In this document: one piece after another, positions 1 through 11,425 of the stretch
Numbering within the stretch: position 1 is the first letter of the stretch
How the letters are laid out: the number at the start of each line of letters is the position of its first letter
Assembly: GCA_964030475.1 (NCBI GenBank)
Contig: CAXIPT010000005.1
Span: 3,500,097 to 3,564,096 of the forward strand
Length of the DNA stretch: 64,000 nucleotides
Direction of reading: 5' to 3'
Origin: Tethya wilhelma
Lineage: Eukaryota > Porifera > Demospongiae > Tethyida > Tethyidae
The notes under the pieces: generated by a model
What the model saw: only the letters and a program-made list of their open reading frames with translations
Database searches by the model: none
What the model was told of the DNA's origin: nothing
Translations under genes and position numbers: made by a program

Positions 1-417
1 AAAGTGTTGAAGTTCACACAACATTTGTGCAGTTTAGTTTTTAGCTTTGTTGTATGTGTAATAATTGTCAGAGGAGGTACGACATAAGTGACATTGCAAC
101 CCAATATCATGTGTAAATAAATTTTAATAATGTATTCTTAGTACACTTTAAATTATTGCTGCTGTTAGTAATGTAAAATTCGTTAGGCCTTAAATCTGTT
201 GTATTTTTGTTCTCACATTTATCTTTATCTTGATGCTTGTCTTGCCATGTTGATATAACTTGTTGCCAGGAAAACTTTTGTGCAAAACAAAATAACTTGA
301 CTTGCCACCACGTGGACCTTTAATTGGTAGGTATGTCACCACGTGACTTGTGGCCATGCCCCCTTTTGAATACGCGAGGGAGTCAGATATCCTACATGAT
401 CTGTTCCAAGAACTATA
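1..417. other. Unassigned non-coding stretch
   Basis: AT-rich sequence in which I see no convincing coding exon, RNA gene or repeat boundary. The short open frames here have no recognisable motif. Confidence 0.4.
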
Positions 418-603
418 ATAAGCCTCAAAATAACCCGTACGCAATCGCGTACAGGGAGAGGTAATAGACTTACAAGTAGAAAGCTACTGTATGTAAGCGC
501 TTGGATTAGACAAGCACATATAAAGCTTTGTCTTACCTTTCTGTCCATGTGCTGTAGCAAAATTCTGAGATTAGTCAGCTTATAGAGCACCAAGAACATT
601 AAA
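418..603 (+). repeat. Dispersed repeat K, copy 1
   Basis: About 185 bases closely match 26237-26428. Both share the GTACAGGGAGAGG block, the AAAGCGCTTGG block and the run GTGCTGTAGCAAAATT. No terminal inverted repeat or coding frame is evident, so the class is unknown. The second copy lies directly beside a hAT-like MITE. Confidence 0.7.
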
Positions 604-1221
604 TAACCAGTGGCATGCAAGCATGGAGTGGGGCGAGCACAAGCAAGCCCATGCGCATAGAATTTTGCATGTGGGAATAGACTCGTTGCAGGCTCTCCCC
701 TATATACTCACTGTGAAAGGGGAGCCTAGTAGGTTATGTGGGAACGAGGCTAGTGCATATTGTTTGTTATAGCACTGGTGAAAGAGTATGGTATAACTAT
801 ACAAGAGATGGGCACTTGACTTGGCTGAATTGGTTGTTGACAGAATTAATACTTGTTGATCATGAGTCTGCAGTTATTCTCATTACTACTCAGGCAGGAC
901 TCAATTGATTCTCTCTTGCCATTTAACAGTTACTCTCCTGGCCACCTACGCCCGGGGTTTCAGCATCATGCATGCGTTGAATCTTGGCAGCTAGCTGTTG
1001 TATCAGTTCTGAGTTATCAGTCGGCAGTTCAATAGCTTCTCGGACTCTGAGCTCAAGGTTTTGCAGTTTAGAGCCTCTCACTGGTTGCTGCTCTAGCTTC
1101 TGCTCTTGTTATCCAGTAGTATTGACATCCATCCATACACCCAACATTACTGCAGTAGTTTCAAGCTGTGAAACTATTCAGTTTGCTTGCTGGTTTTATA
1201 CATGGCCACTGCGTGTAAATT

Positions 1222-1878
1222 ATGTGTGCTATGATTTTAGCTGACCACCACAAACACTTCATGGAGGTCTGTCTAAAAGAAGGCAGGCCCCCAAGGAGCA
1301 TATCACTATGGTGCAAACCACACATATACCATTCAGACACAGAGGTCGAAAAGGACTGGAATGACATCCTACACCATGCTTCCCTTAAGCTGGTGAGTTT
1401 ACTGATCAAACATCATTCCAAAACCATCACTAAAGAAAAACAAACCCTGCATGAAACCCATGAAGAAATTAAGGAACTAGCCAGGAAAGAAAGAGACCCT
1501 GACCTAAAAGCACTAATACAAAGGCAATGGAATGAGATAACCAAAAAAGCAATAGAAGAAGCCGCTGAATTTAGCGAGAGTTTAAGGAAATCAAGAGACA
1601 ATAAATTGTCATCCAAAGAAGAAGGGAACCATATGAGGACGAAAGTCCAAGCCCAAAACAAAAAGTCAGAAGGACTGATGACAGTCAAAACTTACAGCCT
1701 GACAAATCATCAAATGACCTTTTACAGTCAATGGGCAACTTACTCATGCAGCTCCAAAAAAACGAATCAACCCCTCGGCAACCAGAAAGAGAGGTACGCT
1801 TCAGAGAAAGAAGAGGCAACCAGTCACACTTCCGCCAAGACAGAGGCAAAGGAAGAGCAAACGGAAGAGATTACCTGA
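1222..1878 (+). pseudogene. Penelope-like element, N-terminal helical region
   Basis: An open frame of 218 codons rich in Lys and Glu, predicted to be helical or coiled coil (repeated KEK, EEIKELARKE and EEAAEF patterns). It lies just upstream of, and on the same strand as, the Penelope-type reverse transcriptase remnants that start at 1983. Penelope-like elements carry a variable, charged N-terminal region before the RT, so I infer this is that region. The first codons (MCAMILA) may not be the true start. There is no catalytic motif. The assignment rests on position and composition only. Confidence 0.5.
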
Positions 1879-1982
1879 GGAAGAACTACAGATCCTCAAG
1901 ACAAAGAGAAGAAGAAATAAATTCATGAACAAACTGAGCCATTTCAACTCTTTTCTGAATTTGTCTTGTACAAGTTTTAACA

Positions 1983-3719
1983 ATGATAATGTTGATAATA
2001 ATAATAATTTTTCTCAAACACAAACAAACAAAACCAGACAATATGACAAGAAAAGAACGAAGAGCACTAAACGAACTTAAACATAACAAACATATTGTTA
2101 TAAACAAAGCAAACAGAGGATCAACAGTGGACAGACAAGACTACATAAACGAAGGATTAAAGCACCTAAGCGACCCTGAAATATATAAACAACTACCCTA
2201 CAACACAACCAATAAACATAAAAACCATATTGAAGAAAAACTAGAACAATTATATGAAAACGGACTCCTAAAAAAAGAATGGTACAACTACTGCAAAACA
2301 CCAACTGAAACACGAACATCCAGAATGTATTTTCTTAAAAAATCCAATGTCAATCAGACCAATTGTATCAAGCTGGAATAGCATTACAGAGAACATTTCA
2401 AAATTTGTGGATACATGGATGCAACCTTTTGTTAAAAGCCTACCATCACACATCAAAGATAGCACTGACTATTAACCTCATCGAGAAAACTAAGATCCCC
2501 ACAAACAGTATCTTAGTATCACTAGACGTAACATCCCTATATACAAAAATACCCCACCAGGACGGCTTGGAAAAAATAACCATATTCCTAGCGGAACACC
2601 CGGAAGCATACAAACATCCGGAGCAACCACATGCATTAGTAATCAAAGAGTTGACGGTCAATTCTACAAACAATTGCAGGGAACAGCAATGGGGAAACAA
2701 AACTAGCTAAACAAAACATCCAATTATGGAAACGTTTTATAGACGACATTTTCCTAATATGGGTAGGATCACGAGAAAAACTAAAAGAATTCATCTCAGC
2801 CATAAACAGAATCCACCCAACAATCAAATTCACATTCGAAGCAGATGAAAACAAACTAATATTTTTAGACTTAGAGCTATACAAAGGAAAAGGTTCCACT
2901 CTACAAACATTCTTGATGTGAGAACACATATAAAGAAAACCAACAAACAACTTTATGTACATGTAGAATCGTATCACCCAACAGAAACAAAAAAAGCCAT
3001 AATGATCGGCGAAACAACCTAGATACCTTAAAACAAACTCTAACAAAGACAATTTCAAGGAAATGCAGGATAAACTAATATCCAAACTCAACGAGAGAGG
3101 CTACCCACCAACTGAAACTAAAGAAACCATTTACAAAATTAAACACAATAGACATCTCACCCTAAAAAGGAAAAACAAACCCAAACGATTAAACCGAACA
3201 TTCCTGGTTACAACTTATAATGACACCAAAAGAATCAAGAACATAATCAGAAAACACTGGAAATCAATCAAATCAGACCCAACCCTCACACAAATATTTT
3301 CCAACCCACCCCTAATAGTAACCAGAGGAAACAAAGCGTTAAGCAACCTACTAGTAAGAGCTAAACTAGCCCCACTGTCAGAAATTAGAGAAGAACAGAC
3401 AGACAACAACCCAAAACCAATCACCATCGATGACAACTACCCCCTGAACCTTTTTCAAGAAAAACTAAAACATTTCAGAAACCCGATCAGTAAATGCAAG
3501 AAAAACTGCTTCACCTGCAAAATCCTAACAACCAAAACATTTGTAACAAGCACTTATAATAAAACCAAACACCTGATAAACCTGCCTGTCCCATACACAA
3601 AATATAACTGTGACACAAAAAACGTTATTTACCTAGCCACCTGTACACACAGAGACTGTAAAGCTCAATATGTGGGAATGTCAACCAGACCAATCAAATA
3701 CAGAATATTTGAACACCTA
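1983..3719 (+). pseudogene. Penelope-like retroelement: RT and GIY-YIG part, decayed
   Basis: Broken frames retain the Penelope order. An upstream N-terminal RT block (KHIVINKANRGS) comes first. RT motif A follows as SLDVTSLYTKIPHQDG near 2516, then the GTAMG block near 2680. The catalytic box FIDDIF is near 2735, and IKFTFEADE..LIFLDLELY near 2825. A GIY-YIG endonuclease half (NVIYLATCTHRDCKAQYVGM) starts near 3620 after a CxxC pair. Stops, frameshifts and a deletion just before the catalytic box show that it is dead. Penelope-like elements copy RNA at an endonuclease nick. The frame is cut after YRIFEHL at 3719 by a hairpin-ended element and resumes at 4778. Confidence 0.85.
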
Positions 3720-4775
3720 TTCCCAGTACGGTAGTACTGGGTACATAGGAATGGCACGGATGCCCCATTAGCACAATACAAATATTCACGCGAATAACTC
3801 TGCAAAAACTGAGCGCTTGGCACTTAAAGGCTTCTTAAGTTTCTATTTAGCTCATTCTCTTTCTAATGAGCCCAAAAACATGGCCTAAAACCATCGCTAA
3901 AGTACCAAACTAAAGTATGCCAAACCTCCAATTTTCTCCATCTTCTTCTTCTTCTTCTTCTATCTTGGCACGACTTTTCTCAAAGAGTGCTCACTTTCAG
4001 AAGCTGAATTTTGAACGAATATTCGTGGTTTCTTTGTCTTCAGGTCCTTTTGGCATCGTTTTTTCATGTCTCTCATTGAGTCGCTAGATACAAGGGCAAA
4101 AGCGCCTTCTCTGTATAGCCGCCATTCATTTCTACACTCATGCATAATTCATAAGTTACTTGAAACTGCAAAATGATGACCTTTTCCAGATAGACAAGTG
4201 TGCGTTATTTGGAATCAGAATATTCGTGGCCTGTGCTAAACTCTCTGTAACATTTCAGTCTTCAATGTTTATGAGGTGAATACTTAGTTGCACTTATATA
4301 TAGTTGTCACTATGAGAAGATGAGAAAAGCCAGTAGAATCTAAGAAACAGCCCAGCCTCCTGAGGCTGATGATGCTGCTGAAACTTTGATACTGCCATGC
4401 TGATAGCATATATTACATAAGCTATAAATTCCATACTGATAGTGTACAAGTAACTACCATATACACGCAAACTCAAATGTGATTCTGAAAAAATGAGAAC
4501 AAACAAGTAAAAAAAAAACATTGGAAATGTATTGAGACATAGGAATGGCCAAATCGTAAAAAGAAAGCAAACAAAATGGAATGGCTGTTTGAGTGTGTAA
4601 AGAATTATTCCTATGGGGCAACATGAGGGTCTCAACATGGAAAAGAGTACTACATGCAGCCCACACAGGAACAATTCTGCACACACTCCATCAGCCATTC
4701 CATCTTGTTTGCTTTCTTTTTACGATTTGGCCATTCCTATGTCTCAATACATTTCCAATGTTTTTTTTTTACTTG
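3720..4775 (+). mobile_element. Composite hairpin element A/B, complete reference copy
   Basis: This complete insertion splits the Penelope element. The left end is TTCCCAGTACGGTAGTACTG, a hairpin with 8-bp arms and a GGTA loop. It is followed by GGAATGGCACGG, a second hairpin (TATTC-ACGC-GAATA type), a TC-rich tract, a short minus-strand frame (3960-4145), and a linker ending GAACAAACAAGT. The right end (4503-4775) is a foldback of two arms of about 110 nt beginning ACAAGTAAAAA. Both outer ends abut TA (3718-3719 and 4776-4777), which suggests a TA target duplication. No transposase is encoded, so it is probably non-autonomous. Confidence 0.8.
3960..4145 (-). other. Conserved short frame inside element A
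   Basis: A 61-codon frame reads through the element body and ends in a charged block (KTKKPRIFVQNSASESEHSL). Similar frames occur in other A copies at 6478-6717 (minus strand) and 10573-10842 (plus strand), with KTKKLSIFVQESASESERSL and KTKKPSLFIQESSSESERSL. The shared reading could be a remnant of an autonomous element's protein, or simply a side effect of DNA identity between copies. I recognise no domain. Confidence 0.35.
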
Positions 4776-4777
4776 TA

Positions 4778-4999
4778 ATCAAATAGTTTTGGCATTGGCA
4801 AACACATACAGAATAGCAACCACAAACAAGAAGATATCCATTTTCAAATCCTCGAAACCGGACCCCCATATTTAAGAAAGGACAACCTAAACACATGGTT
4901 GAAACAAAGAGAATATTACTGGATATGCAAACTAGCAACCTTAACCAAACTGTCAAATAAAGGCCTAAATATAAAAATCTATGACAATGACAACTAAAA
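4778..4999 (+). pseudogene. Displaced 3' end of the Penelope-like element
   Basis: Directly after the A/B insertion the sequence encodes NQIVLALANTYRI, then in a shifted frame a stretch with LRKDNLNTWLKQREYYWICK and KGLNIKIYDND before a stop. A tail with REYYWI and GLNIKIYDND fits the C-terminus of GIY-YIG-bearing Penelope-like proteins. It is therefore the missing end of the element broken at 3719. At least one frameshift lies within it. Confidence 0.7.
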
Positions 5000-5149
5000 T
5001 AAAAACTCACCCAAGGAGTAGAAGCTACAAAGCACAGGCGCATGTAGTTCCCACCCATCCTGAATGTATCACCTATAATAATTATTTGGCTAAGCAATGG
5101 AGTAAACTAATAGACAGGTATATAACCTGCTGGCCAAGAGTTGGGCATA

Positions 5150-5858
5150 AAAATGAAGTAGTCATGTGCCGAAACTGAGAACCTACCTTGTTCCAATACT
5201 TTTTACCACACTGCCCATTCCTACACTACTTATTTTTTCAAAATTTTTACTACTTGTTCATTTACTTTTTTCAACACTACAGTGTGGAGACTGTCAAAGA
5301 CTGGTTAGTCCCTACAAAAATTTTGAGTCTCAGCTACATGCACTTCATTATGCTAAAGGCTAGTGCGCATGCGCATAATAATGCCACGTGGATAATGACC
5401 TTTGAACTCTACCTACAAAGATGGCTGCATTGTAGCACATAAATTATACACTAAGTTTCAAAGCTTTCTAGTTTTTGTTCAGGCCTAGTTACGATGAAAA
5501 CGAGTATAAAGGAACGTACTACCCAAGAAAAGAACTTACTTTGTGGCGTCAAAGTTGGCTCAACACTTTCTGGTTCTCTGGAAATCGTTTTCAAGTAAGT
5601 CAGTTAGAAGGAAGTAAGTAAGTTAGGAGAACAAAATTTTACTAGTGTGGCTTCTCGCAAGCGCTCTCTCTACGAGTGATCAGAAAAGTTTCGGCAAAGT
5701 TTAAGCCTTCCATGCAGTTGGTTTTCTGTAAAGGATAGCCTCTGAGCAAGTTTGAAGCCTCTACTTTGTGTTGTTAGATTTTTATGGCGATAAATATTTT
5801 GTATTGTGTCTATGGGACAGTCGGCCCATTCCTACTATACGTACTACCGTACGTATAT
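5150..5858 (-). mobile_element. Composite hairpin element C/D, minus orientation, D half missing
   Basis: This is related in architecture, not in detailed sequence, to A/B. The hairpin end is 5836-5857 (TATACGTAC-TACC-GTACGTATA), followed inward by GGAATGGGCCGACTGTCCCA and a body to about 5266. One arm of foldback D then follows (5150-5265; ATGTGCCGAAACTGAG, TGCCCATTCCTACACT). The complete relative is 52381-53362, in the opposite orientation. It contains a CpG-poor body with GCGCATGCGCAT near 5364. No protein is recognisable. Confidence 0.7.
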
Positions 5859-6235
5859 TATACAGACATACAAATCCCTCGTTCGATACGCTTATGTGGG
5901 GCTTGCTCATGCTCACCCCAACAATTCATTTTAGTGGCAGCTGCCTAGCTGATAAATATTCGATATAGTCTGTTGCATAGCATAGCAACAGTTCTCCGTG
6001 TTAGCAACTAAATAAAAATGAACAGGGCTAACAATACGATCTATATCTCTGCAACAGAAGCAGCTCCACCCCTCAAATTTTGCATGGAGCATGCTGAGAT
6101 CTAGCGCGATGCATCTGTGCAGTAAAAAAAATTTCGCACAAAAACGCGAAATAAACTAAAACCGCAGTTTACTCTAAAAACAATAATTTCCCAAACGACA
6201 GGTTTTCGCTTGGAGCCTCACATATTCATGCCGAC
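5859..6235. other. Unassigned spacer
   Basis: I see no gene, RNA or repeat end that I can support here. The sequence is AT-rich with short homopurine tracts. Confidence 0.4.
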
Positions 6236-6335
6236 ATATGGTGTACAAGTAACTACCATGTATATACACACAAACTCGAGCTCAAATGTGATCCATTCAA
6301 TTATGAAAAATGAGAACAAAAAGTAAAAAAAATTA
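6236..6335 (+). repeat. Element A/B linker fragment
   Basis: This matches the A/B linker (GTGTACAAGTAACTACCAT ... AAATGAGAACAAA) but runs directly into the start of another A body at 6336. The foldback B and the terminal hairpin are missing at the junction, so it is a deletion or recombination between two copies. Confidence 0.65.
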
Positions 6336-7628
6336 TAGGAATGGCACGGATGGCCCATTAGCGGTATACAAATATTCACGCGAATAACTGCAAAAACTGA
6401 GCGCTAAAAGGCTTCTCAAGCTACTATTTAGCTCATTATCTTTCTAACAAGCCTAAACACATGGCCTAAAACCATCGCTAAAGCAACAAACTACAATATG
6501 CCAAACCTCCAATTTTCTCCATCTTTTTCTTATTATTATTCTTATTATTATTATTATTCTTTGTTGGCAAGAGTTTTCTCAGAGATCGCTCGCTTTCAGA
6601 AGCTGATTCTTGAACAAATATACTTAGTTTCTTTGTCTTCACCCGCTTTTGGTATCGCCTGCTCGTGTCTCTCATCCAGTGGCTAGACAAAAAGCGCCTT
6701 CTCCGTATGGCAGCCATTCATTTCTACACTCATGTTTAAATTCATTACGCTACTTGATAATTTAAATGACGACCCTTTCCAGATAGGCAGGTGTGCGTAT
6801 TTGGTTTTCGAATATTTGCTTCCTGCCTGCAATACCTGAAGATTTCTGGTTGTGCTGAACTCTGAAACTTTTCAGTCTTCAATATTTAGGAGGTGAATAC
6901 TATGTTACACTTATTATGTAGTTGTCACTATAAGAAGATGTGAAGGCAAGTACATTTCAAATCCAGCCTCCTGAGATGCGGCTCTAATAGGAGGTGACGA
7001 CTCCCCTGTGTTCTGTACTTGGAGCTGCTACCGCAGTCAAGATCTTGACCCTCCAAAATTTCCACTTTGACCGTTGACCTTGGCTAAAATTTGATTTTGA
7101 CCGTTGACTGTGCGGTGAAATTCGCGCTTGACTGATGACCTTCACCAACTTTGATCATCGAAATTTCATTTTGACCATTGACTAGCACTGAAATCTCATT
7201 TTGACCATTGACCGTCATCTTGACCACGGTCGTGGCTCCAACATATAGGAGTCACCACCCCCTGCTCTAACTTTTCAATCACTGATAGCATAGCTAAATA
7301 TCCATGCTGATAGTGTACAAGTAACTACCATATACACGCACACTCATATAAGATTCGTAAAATTATGAAAAATTGAGATCAACAAGTGAAAAAAAACATT
7401 GAAAATGTAATGAGACATAGGAATGGCCAAATCGTAAAAGGAAAGCAAACTAGATGGAATGGCTGTTTGAGTGTGTAATAATGAATTTATTCTTATGGGC
7501 AACATGAGGGAGTCAACATGGAAAGAGGGTACTACATGCAGCCCACACAGGAAAAATTCTGCACACACTCAAACAGCCATTCCGTCTTGTTTGCTTTCAT
7601 TTTACGATTTGGCCATTTCTATGTCTCA
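6336..7628 (+). mobile_element. A/B element lacking its hairpin, carrying a nested MITE
   Basis: The A body starts at GGAATGGCACGGATGGCCCA, without the terminal hairpin. It continues through the TC-rich and TTATTATT tract at 6525-6563, where the short minus-strand frame is 6478-6717. The body is interrupted by a hAT-like MITE (6988-7263), then resumes with the linker (7305-7382) and a foldback B that starts at 7383 and loses its right tip at 7628, where a second B begins. Confidence 0.7.
6988..7263 (+). mobile_element. hAT-like MITE F nested in element A
   Basis: Terminal repeats read GGAGGTGACGACTCCC on the left and GGAGTCACCACCCCCT on the right. The flanking host sequence GCTCTAA is present on both sides (6981-6987 and 7264-7270), a 7-8 bp target duplication as expected for hAT elements. 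The interior is a run of degenerate TTGACC and TTTGACC words. A second copy is 25940-26230, and a terminus-only fragment is at 61524. Confidence 0.75.
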
Positions 7629-8048
7629 CAAGTGAAAAAAACATTGAAAATGTAATGAGACATAGGATTGACCAAATTGTAAAAAAGAAAGCAGACAAGA
7701 TGGAATGGCTGTTTGAGTGTGTGCAGAATCATTCCTGTGTGGGCTGGATGTAGTACTCTCTTCCTGTGTTGGGTCCCTCATGTTTCCCATAGGAATAATT
7801 CTTTACACACTCAAACAGCCATTCTATCTTGTTTGCTCTCTTTTTTACGATTTGGTCATTCTTATGTCTCATTACATTTTCAATGTTTTTTCACTTCTTC
7901 TCATTTTTTCATAAATCTACATCACATTTGAGTCTGTGTGTATATGGTAGTTACTTGTACACTATCAGCATGGATATTATAGCGACTTGCTTTGCTCATC
8001 TTCTTATAATGATAACTATGTAACAAAATAGTCTATAGCTATTCACCT
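7629..8048 (-). mobile_element. A/B element fragment: foldback B, linker and distal A body
   Basis: Foldback B (7629-7896) begins ACAAGTGAAAAAAACATTG immediately after the truncated tip of the previous B. It is followed by the linker in reverse (TGGTAGTTACTTGTACACTA) and about 70 bases of distal A body ending CACCTCCTA, where a new plus-strand A copy begins. Confidence 0.65.
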
Positions 8049-9039
8049 CCTATTCCCAGTACGGTAGTACTGGGTACATAGGAATGGCACGGATGCCCCA
8101 TTAGCACAATAGAAATATTCACGCGAATAACTCTGCGAAAAATGAGCACTTGGCACTATAAAGCTTCTAAAGCTTCATTTTAGCTCATGGTCAAAAACCA
8201 TCGCTAAAGTACTTAACTAAATTATGCCAAACCTCCAATTTTCTCCATCTTCTTCTTCTTCTATCTTGGCACGACTTTTCTCAGAGACTGCTCTCTTTCA
8301 GAAGCTGATTCATGAATGAATAAACTTGGTTTCTTTGTCTTCAGGTCCTTTTGGCATCATTTATGTATGTCTGGTTCAGTCACTAGATACAAGACAAAAA
8401 GCGCTTTCTCCGTATGGTAGGCATTGATTTCTATGATTCATTAGCTACGAGGGAAATCAAATTGACGACCCTTTTCCAGTTACACAAGTGTGCGTTATTT
8501 GGAATCCGAATATTCGCTGCCTGTCCGTTTTACCTGAAGATTTCTGGTTGTGCTGAAGTCTTTGTAACCAGTTACCTTTCAGTCTTAAATATTTAGGTGA
8601 GTAGACTACTTTGTTACATAGTTGTCACTATAAGAAGATGCACAAAGCAAGTAAATTTTGTAAGATACACCTCCAGCCTCCTGAAAGCTAGCTAGCTACA
8701 ATTTCAATGCTGATAGTGTACAAGTAACTACCATATACACACAAACTCAAATGTGATTCGTAGAAATATGAAAAAATGAGAACAAACAAGTAAAAAAAAA
8801 ATGGAAATGTAGGAATGGCCAAATCGTAAAAAAGGAAGCAAACAAGATCAAATGGCTGTTTGAGTGAATTATTCCTATGGGCAACATGAGGGACTCAAAA
8901 TGGAAAGAGAGTCCTACATGCAGCCCACACAGGAATGATTCTGCACACACTTAAACAGCCATTCCATCTTATTTGCCTCCTTTTTCACGATTTGGCCATT
9001 CCTATGTCTCATTACATTTCCAATGTTTTTTTCACTTGT
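8049..9039 (+). mobile_element. A/B element, near-complete
   Basis: The hairpin end TTCCCAGTACGGTAGTACTG is preceded by TA. The body, linker (8700-8785) and a shortened foldback B (8786-9039) follow in the reference order. The body is about 70% the length of the reference owing to small deletions. There is no intact reading frame. Confidence 0.75.
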
Positions 9040-9656
9040 TATAGTGAAGACTGAAAGGTACCGGTAACTGGTTACAGAGACTTCAGCACAACCAGAAATC
9101 TTCAGGTAAAACAGGCAGGGCAGCAAATATTCGGATTCCAAATAACGCACACTTGTCTAACAGACTAACTGGAACAGGGTCATCACCTTAATTTCCAAGG
9201 TAGCTAATGAATTATTAATGAGTATAGAAATGAGTGGCTGCCATATGCAGAAGGTGCTTTTCGTCTTATATCTAGCGACTCAGCTAAAGAGATGAATAAC
9301 CGATACAAAAAGCACGTGAAGACAAAGAAACCAAGTTTATTCGTTCGCTTCTGAAAGCGAGCGGTCTTCGAGAAAAGCCGTTCCAAGATAGAAGAAGAAG
9401 AAGATGGAGAAAATTGGAGGTTTGGCATACTTTAGTTTGTTACTTTAGCGATGGTTTTAGGCTATGTTTTTAGGCTCAATAGAAAGAGAAAAGTCTAAAT
9501 AGTAGCTTAAGAAGCCTTTAGTGCCAAGCGCTTAGTTTTTGCAGAGTTATTCGCGTGAATATTTGTATTGCGCTAATGGGCCATCCATGCCACTCGTTTG
9601 TACCCAGTACTACCGTACTGGGAATTACATTTTTAATGTTTTTTTTTACTTGTAGT
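9040..9656 (-). mobile_element. Element A, minus orientation, joined to a B tip
   Basis: The body runs from GTGAAGACTGAAAGG to the hairpin CCCAGTACTACCGTACTGGG (9605-9624). It is followed at once by AATTACATTTTTAATG and a T-run ending ACTTGTA, the last 30 nt of a foldback B arm. The same A-hairpin to B-tip junction recurs at 41727-41775. Confidence 0.7.
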
Positions 9657-9840
9657 ATACTATTGTCGCATGATCAGAATGTAATTAACAATTTGCAAGC
9701 TCAGCAAAAGTTACTCTTGTTTGTTTTATGTTGCTTAGCTTTCATAGGGCAAACACAGTACAGCAGAATGCGTGAGTTTTGAAGTTGTAATTATTATGTT
9801 GCACAAAAGGATTAGAATTAAATGTAGGTATTGGTAAAAA
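9657..9840 (+). repeat. Dispersed repeat J, copy 1
   Basis: It matches 43258-43440 (CATGATCAGAATGTAATTA, TTGCAAGCTCAGCAA, AGAATGCGTGAGTTTTGAAG). Neither copy has a coding frame or clear ends. The class is unknown. Confidence 0.5.
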
Positions 9841-9959
9841 TTGTCGAAATTACAAGAATAATTTTTGGTAGAGATGCAGTGTCAGTGTATGTGGTATTGC
9901 TGCTGAACTTTATTGTGTTTATAGTATAGATTTTGTTACAAGACTGTACTAATCAAAGA

Positions 9960-10030
9960 TGTGAAAATATGTTATTCCATTATTCCACTATTCCACTGTT
10001 CCATGATTCTGCCGTTCCACTGGTTCTAGA
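9960..10030 (+). repeat. Short TATTCCAC-type tandem repeat
   Basis: Successive ATTCCATT, ATTCCACT, GTTCCATG and GTTCCACT words form a degenerate array with a period of about 10 bases. Confidence 0.5.
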
Positions 10031-10055
10031 CACCTCTCCGTAACTTAATAATTTA

Positions 10056-11066
10056 CAAGTAAAAAAAAAAAACGTAAGGAATTGCCAAATTGTAAAAATA
10101 AAGCAAACAAGATGGAATGGCTGTTAGAGGTGTGTGCAGAATTTTTCCTGCATGGGCTGCATTTAGTACTCTCTTTCCATGTTGAGTCCCTATGTTGCCC
10201 ATAGGACACACTCTAACAGCCATTCCATCTTGTTTGCTTATTTTTACAATTTGGCCATTCCTATGTTTCACTACATTTCAAATGTTTGTTTTTTTTACTT
10301 TTTTGTTCTCATTTTTTTCATAATTCTATGAATCACATTTGAGTTTGTGTCTAGCTTGTAGCCAGACATTCGGACGTCTGACCCGCGAGACTATTCAGCA
10401 TGGACGACTCATATCAGTATATTTCAGTATGTTATGCTATCAGTAAAGTGAAATTTACTAGCTTTGCTCATCTTCTTACAATGAAAACTATTAAAGTAGT
10501 CTATTGACCTCCTAAATATTGAAGACTGAAAGGTTACAGTGACTTTAGCACAACCAGGTCGGTAAAGTAGCAATGCAGGCAGCGAATATTTGGATCCCAA
10601 ATAACGCACACTTGACTATATGGAAAAGAGTCGGCAACTTGATTTCCAAAGTAGCTAATGAATTATTAATGAGTATAGATATGAATGGCTGCCATACGGA
10701 GAAGGCACTTTTCGTCTTGAATCTAGCGACTCAGCTAGAGAGACGATGCAAAAAGCACATGAAGACAAAGAAACCAAGTTTATTCATTCAAGAATCATCT
10801 TCTGAAAGTGAGCGGTCTCTGAGAAACGTCTTTGCAAGATAGAAGAAGAAGAAGAAGATGGAGAAAATTGGAGATTTGGCATATAGTTTGTTACTTTAGA
10901 AATGGTTTCAGGCCATATTTTTGGGATCATTAGAAAGGAAAAGATCTAAGTAGTAGCTTTAGAAGACTTTTAGTGCCAAGCGCTCAGTAATTTGCGTGAA
11001 TATTTGTATTGCGCTAATGGGCCATCCGTGCCATTCCTATGTACCCAGTAATACCGTACTGGTAAT
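10056..11066 (-). mobile_element. A/B element, near-complete, minus orientation
   Basis: Foldback B (10056-10305), linker remnant (10306-10365), a diverged junction, then the A body (about 10480-11066) ending in a mutated hairpin CCCAGTAATACCGTACTGG. It contains the longest version of the conserved inner frame (10573-10842, 89 codons, plus strand), which ends SSSESERSLRNVFAR. Confidence 0.7.
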
Positions 11067-11124
11067 GTTCTTTTAATTTGATTTTATTCACCCGTTGCAC
11101 CTCTTGGTGGTATGTTTGACGATA

Positions 11125-11425
11125 ATAATTATAGTGTAACCAGTGTATATGATGATGCCAGTGTATCTAGGGAAACTACTGCCTATTGTGTTTCCAGAGT
11201 ATTTTAGTGAACAAGTATAAATGGTGATGGCAGTGTACCTTGTATCTAGTAAAGCCAGTGTTGATGTATGGTGATGCCACTTTAGGCCTAATGAAACTAA
11301 TCATAGTAATATCTATGATGCTGTCAGTGTACCTAGTGAAACTAGTTCCTATGGTGTTACCATTGTACCTAGTGAACTGATATCTATACGGGTGATGCCA
11401 ATGTATCAAGTGAAACCAATGTATA
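11125..11425 (+). repeat. Degenerate minisatellite, period about 47 bases
   Basis: Repeated words GTGATGCCAGTGTA(T/C)CTAGTGAAACTAGT(...)TATGGTG recur at about 47-base spacing with many substitutions. No protein reading is maintained across units. Confidence 0.6.

Noticed and set aside
4593..4875. Overlapping frames with SLHTQ and FAFFLRFGHSYVSIHFQCFF text, repeated at many sites
   Set aside because: These recur wherever foldback B occurs, on both strands, because the arms are inverted repeats. There is no sign of codon-level constraint.
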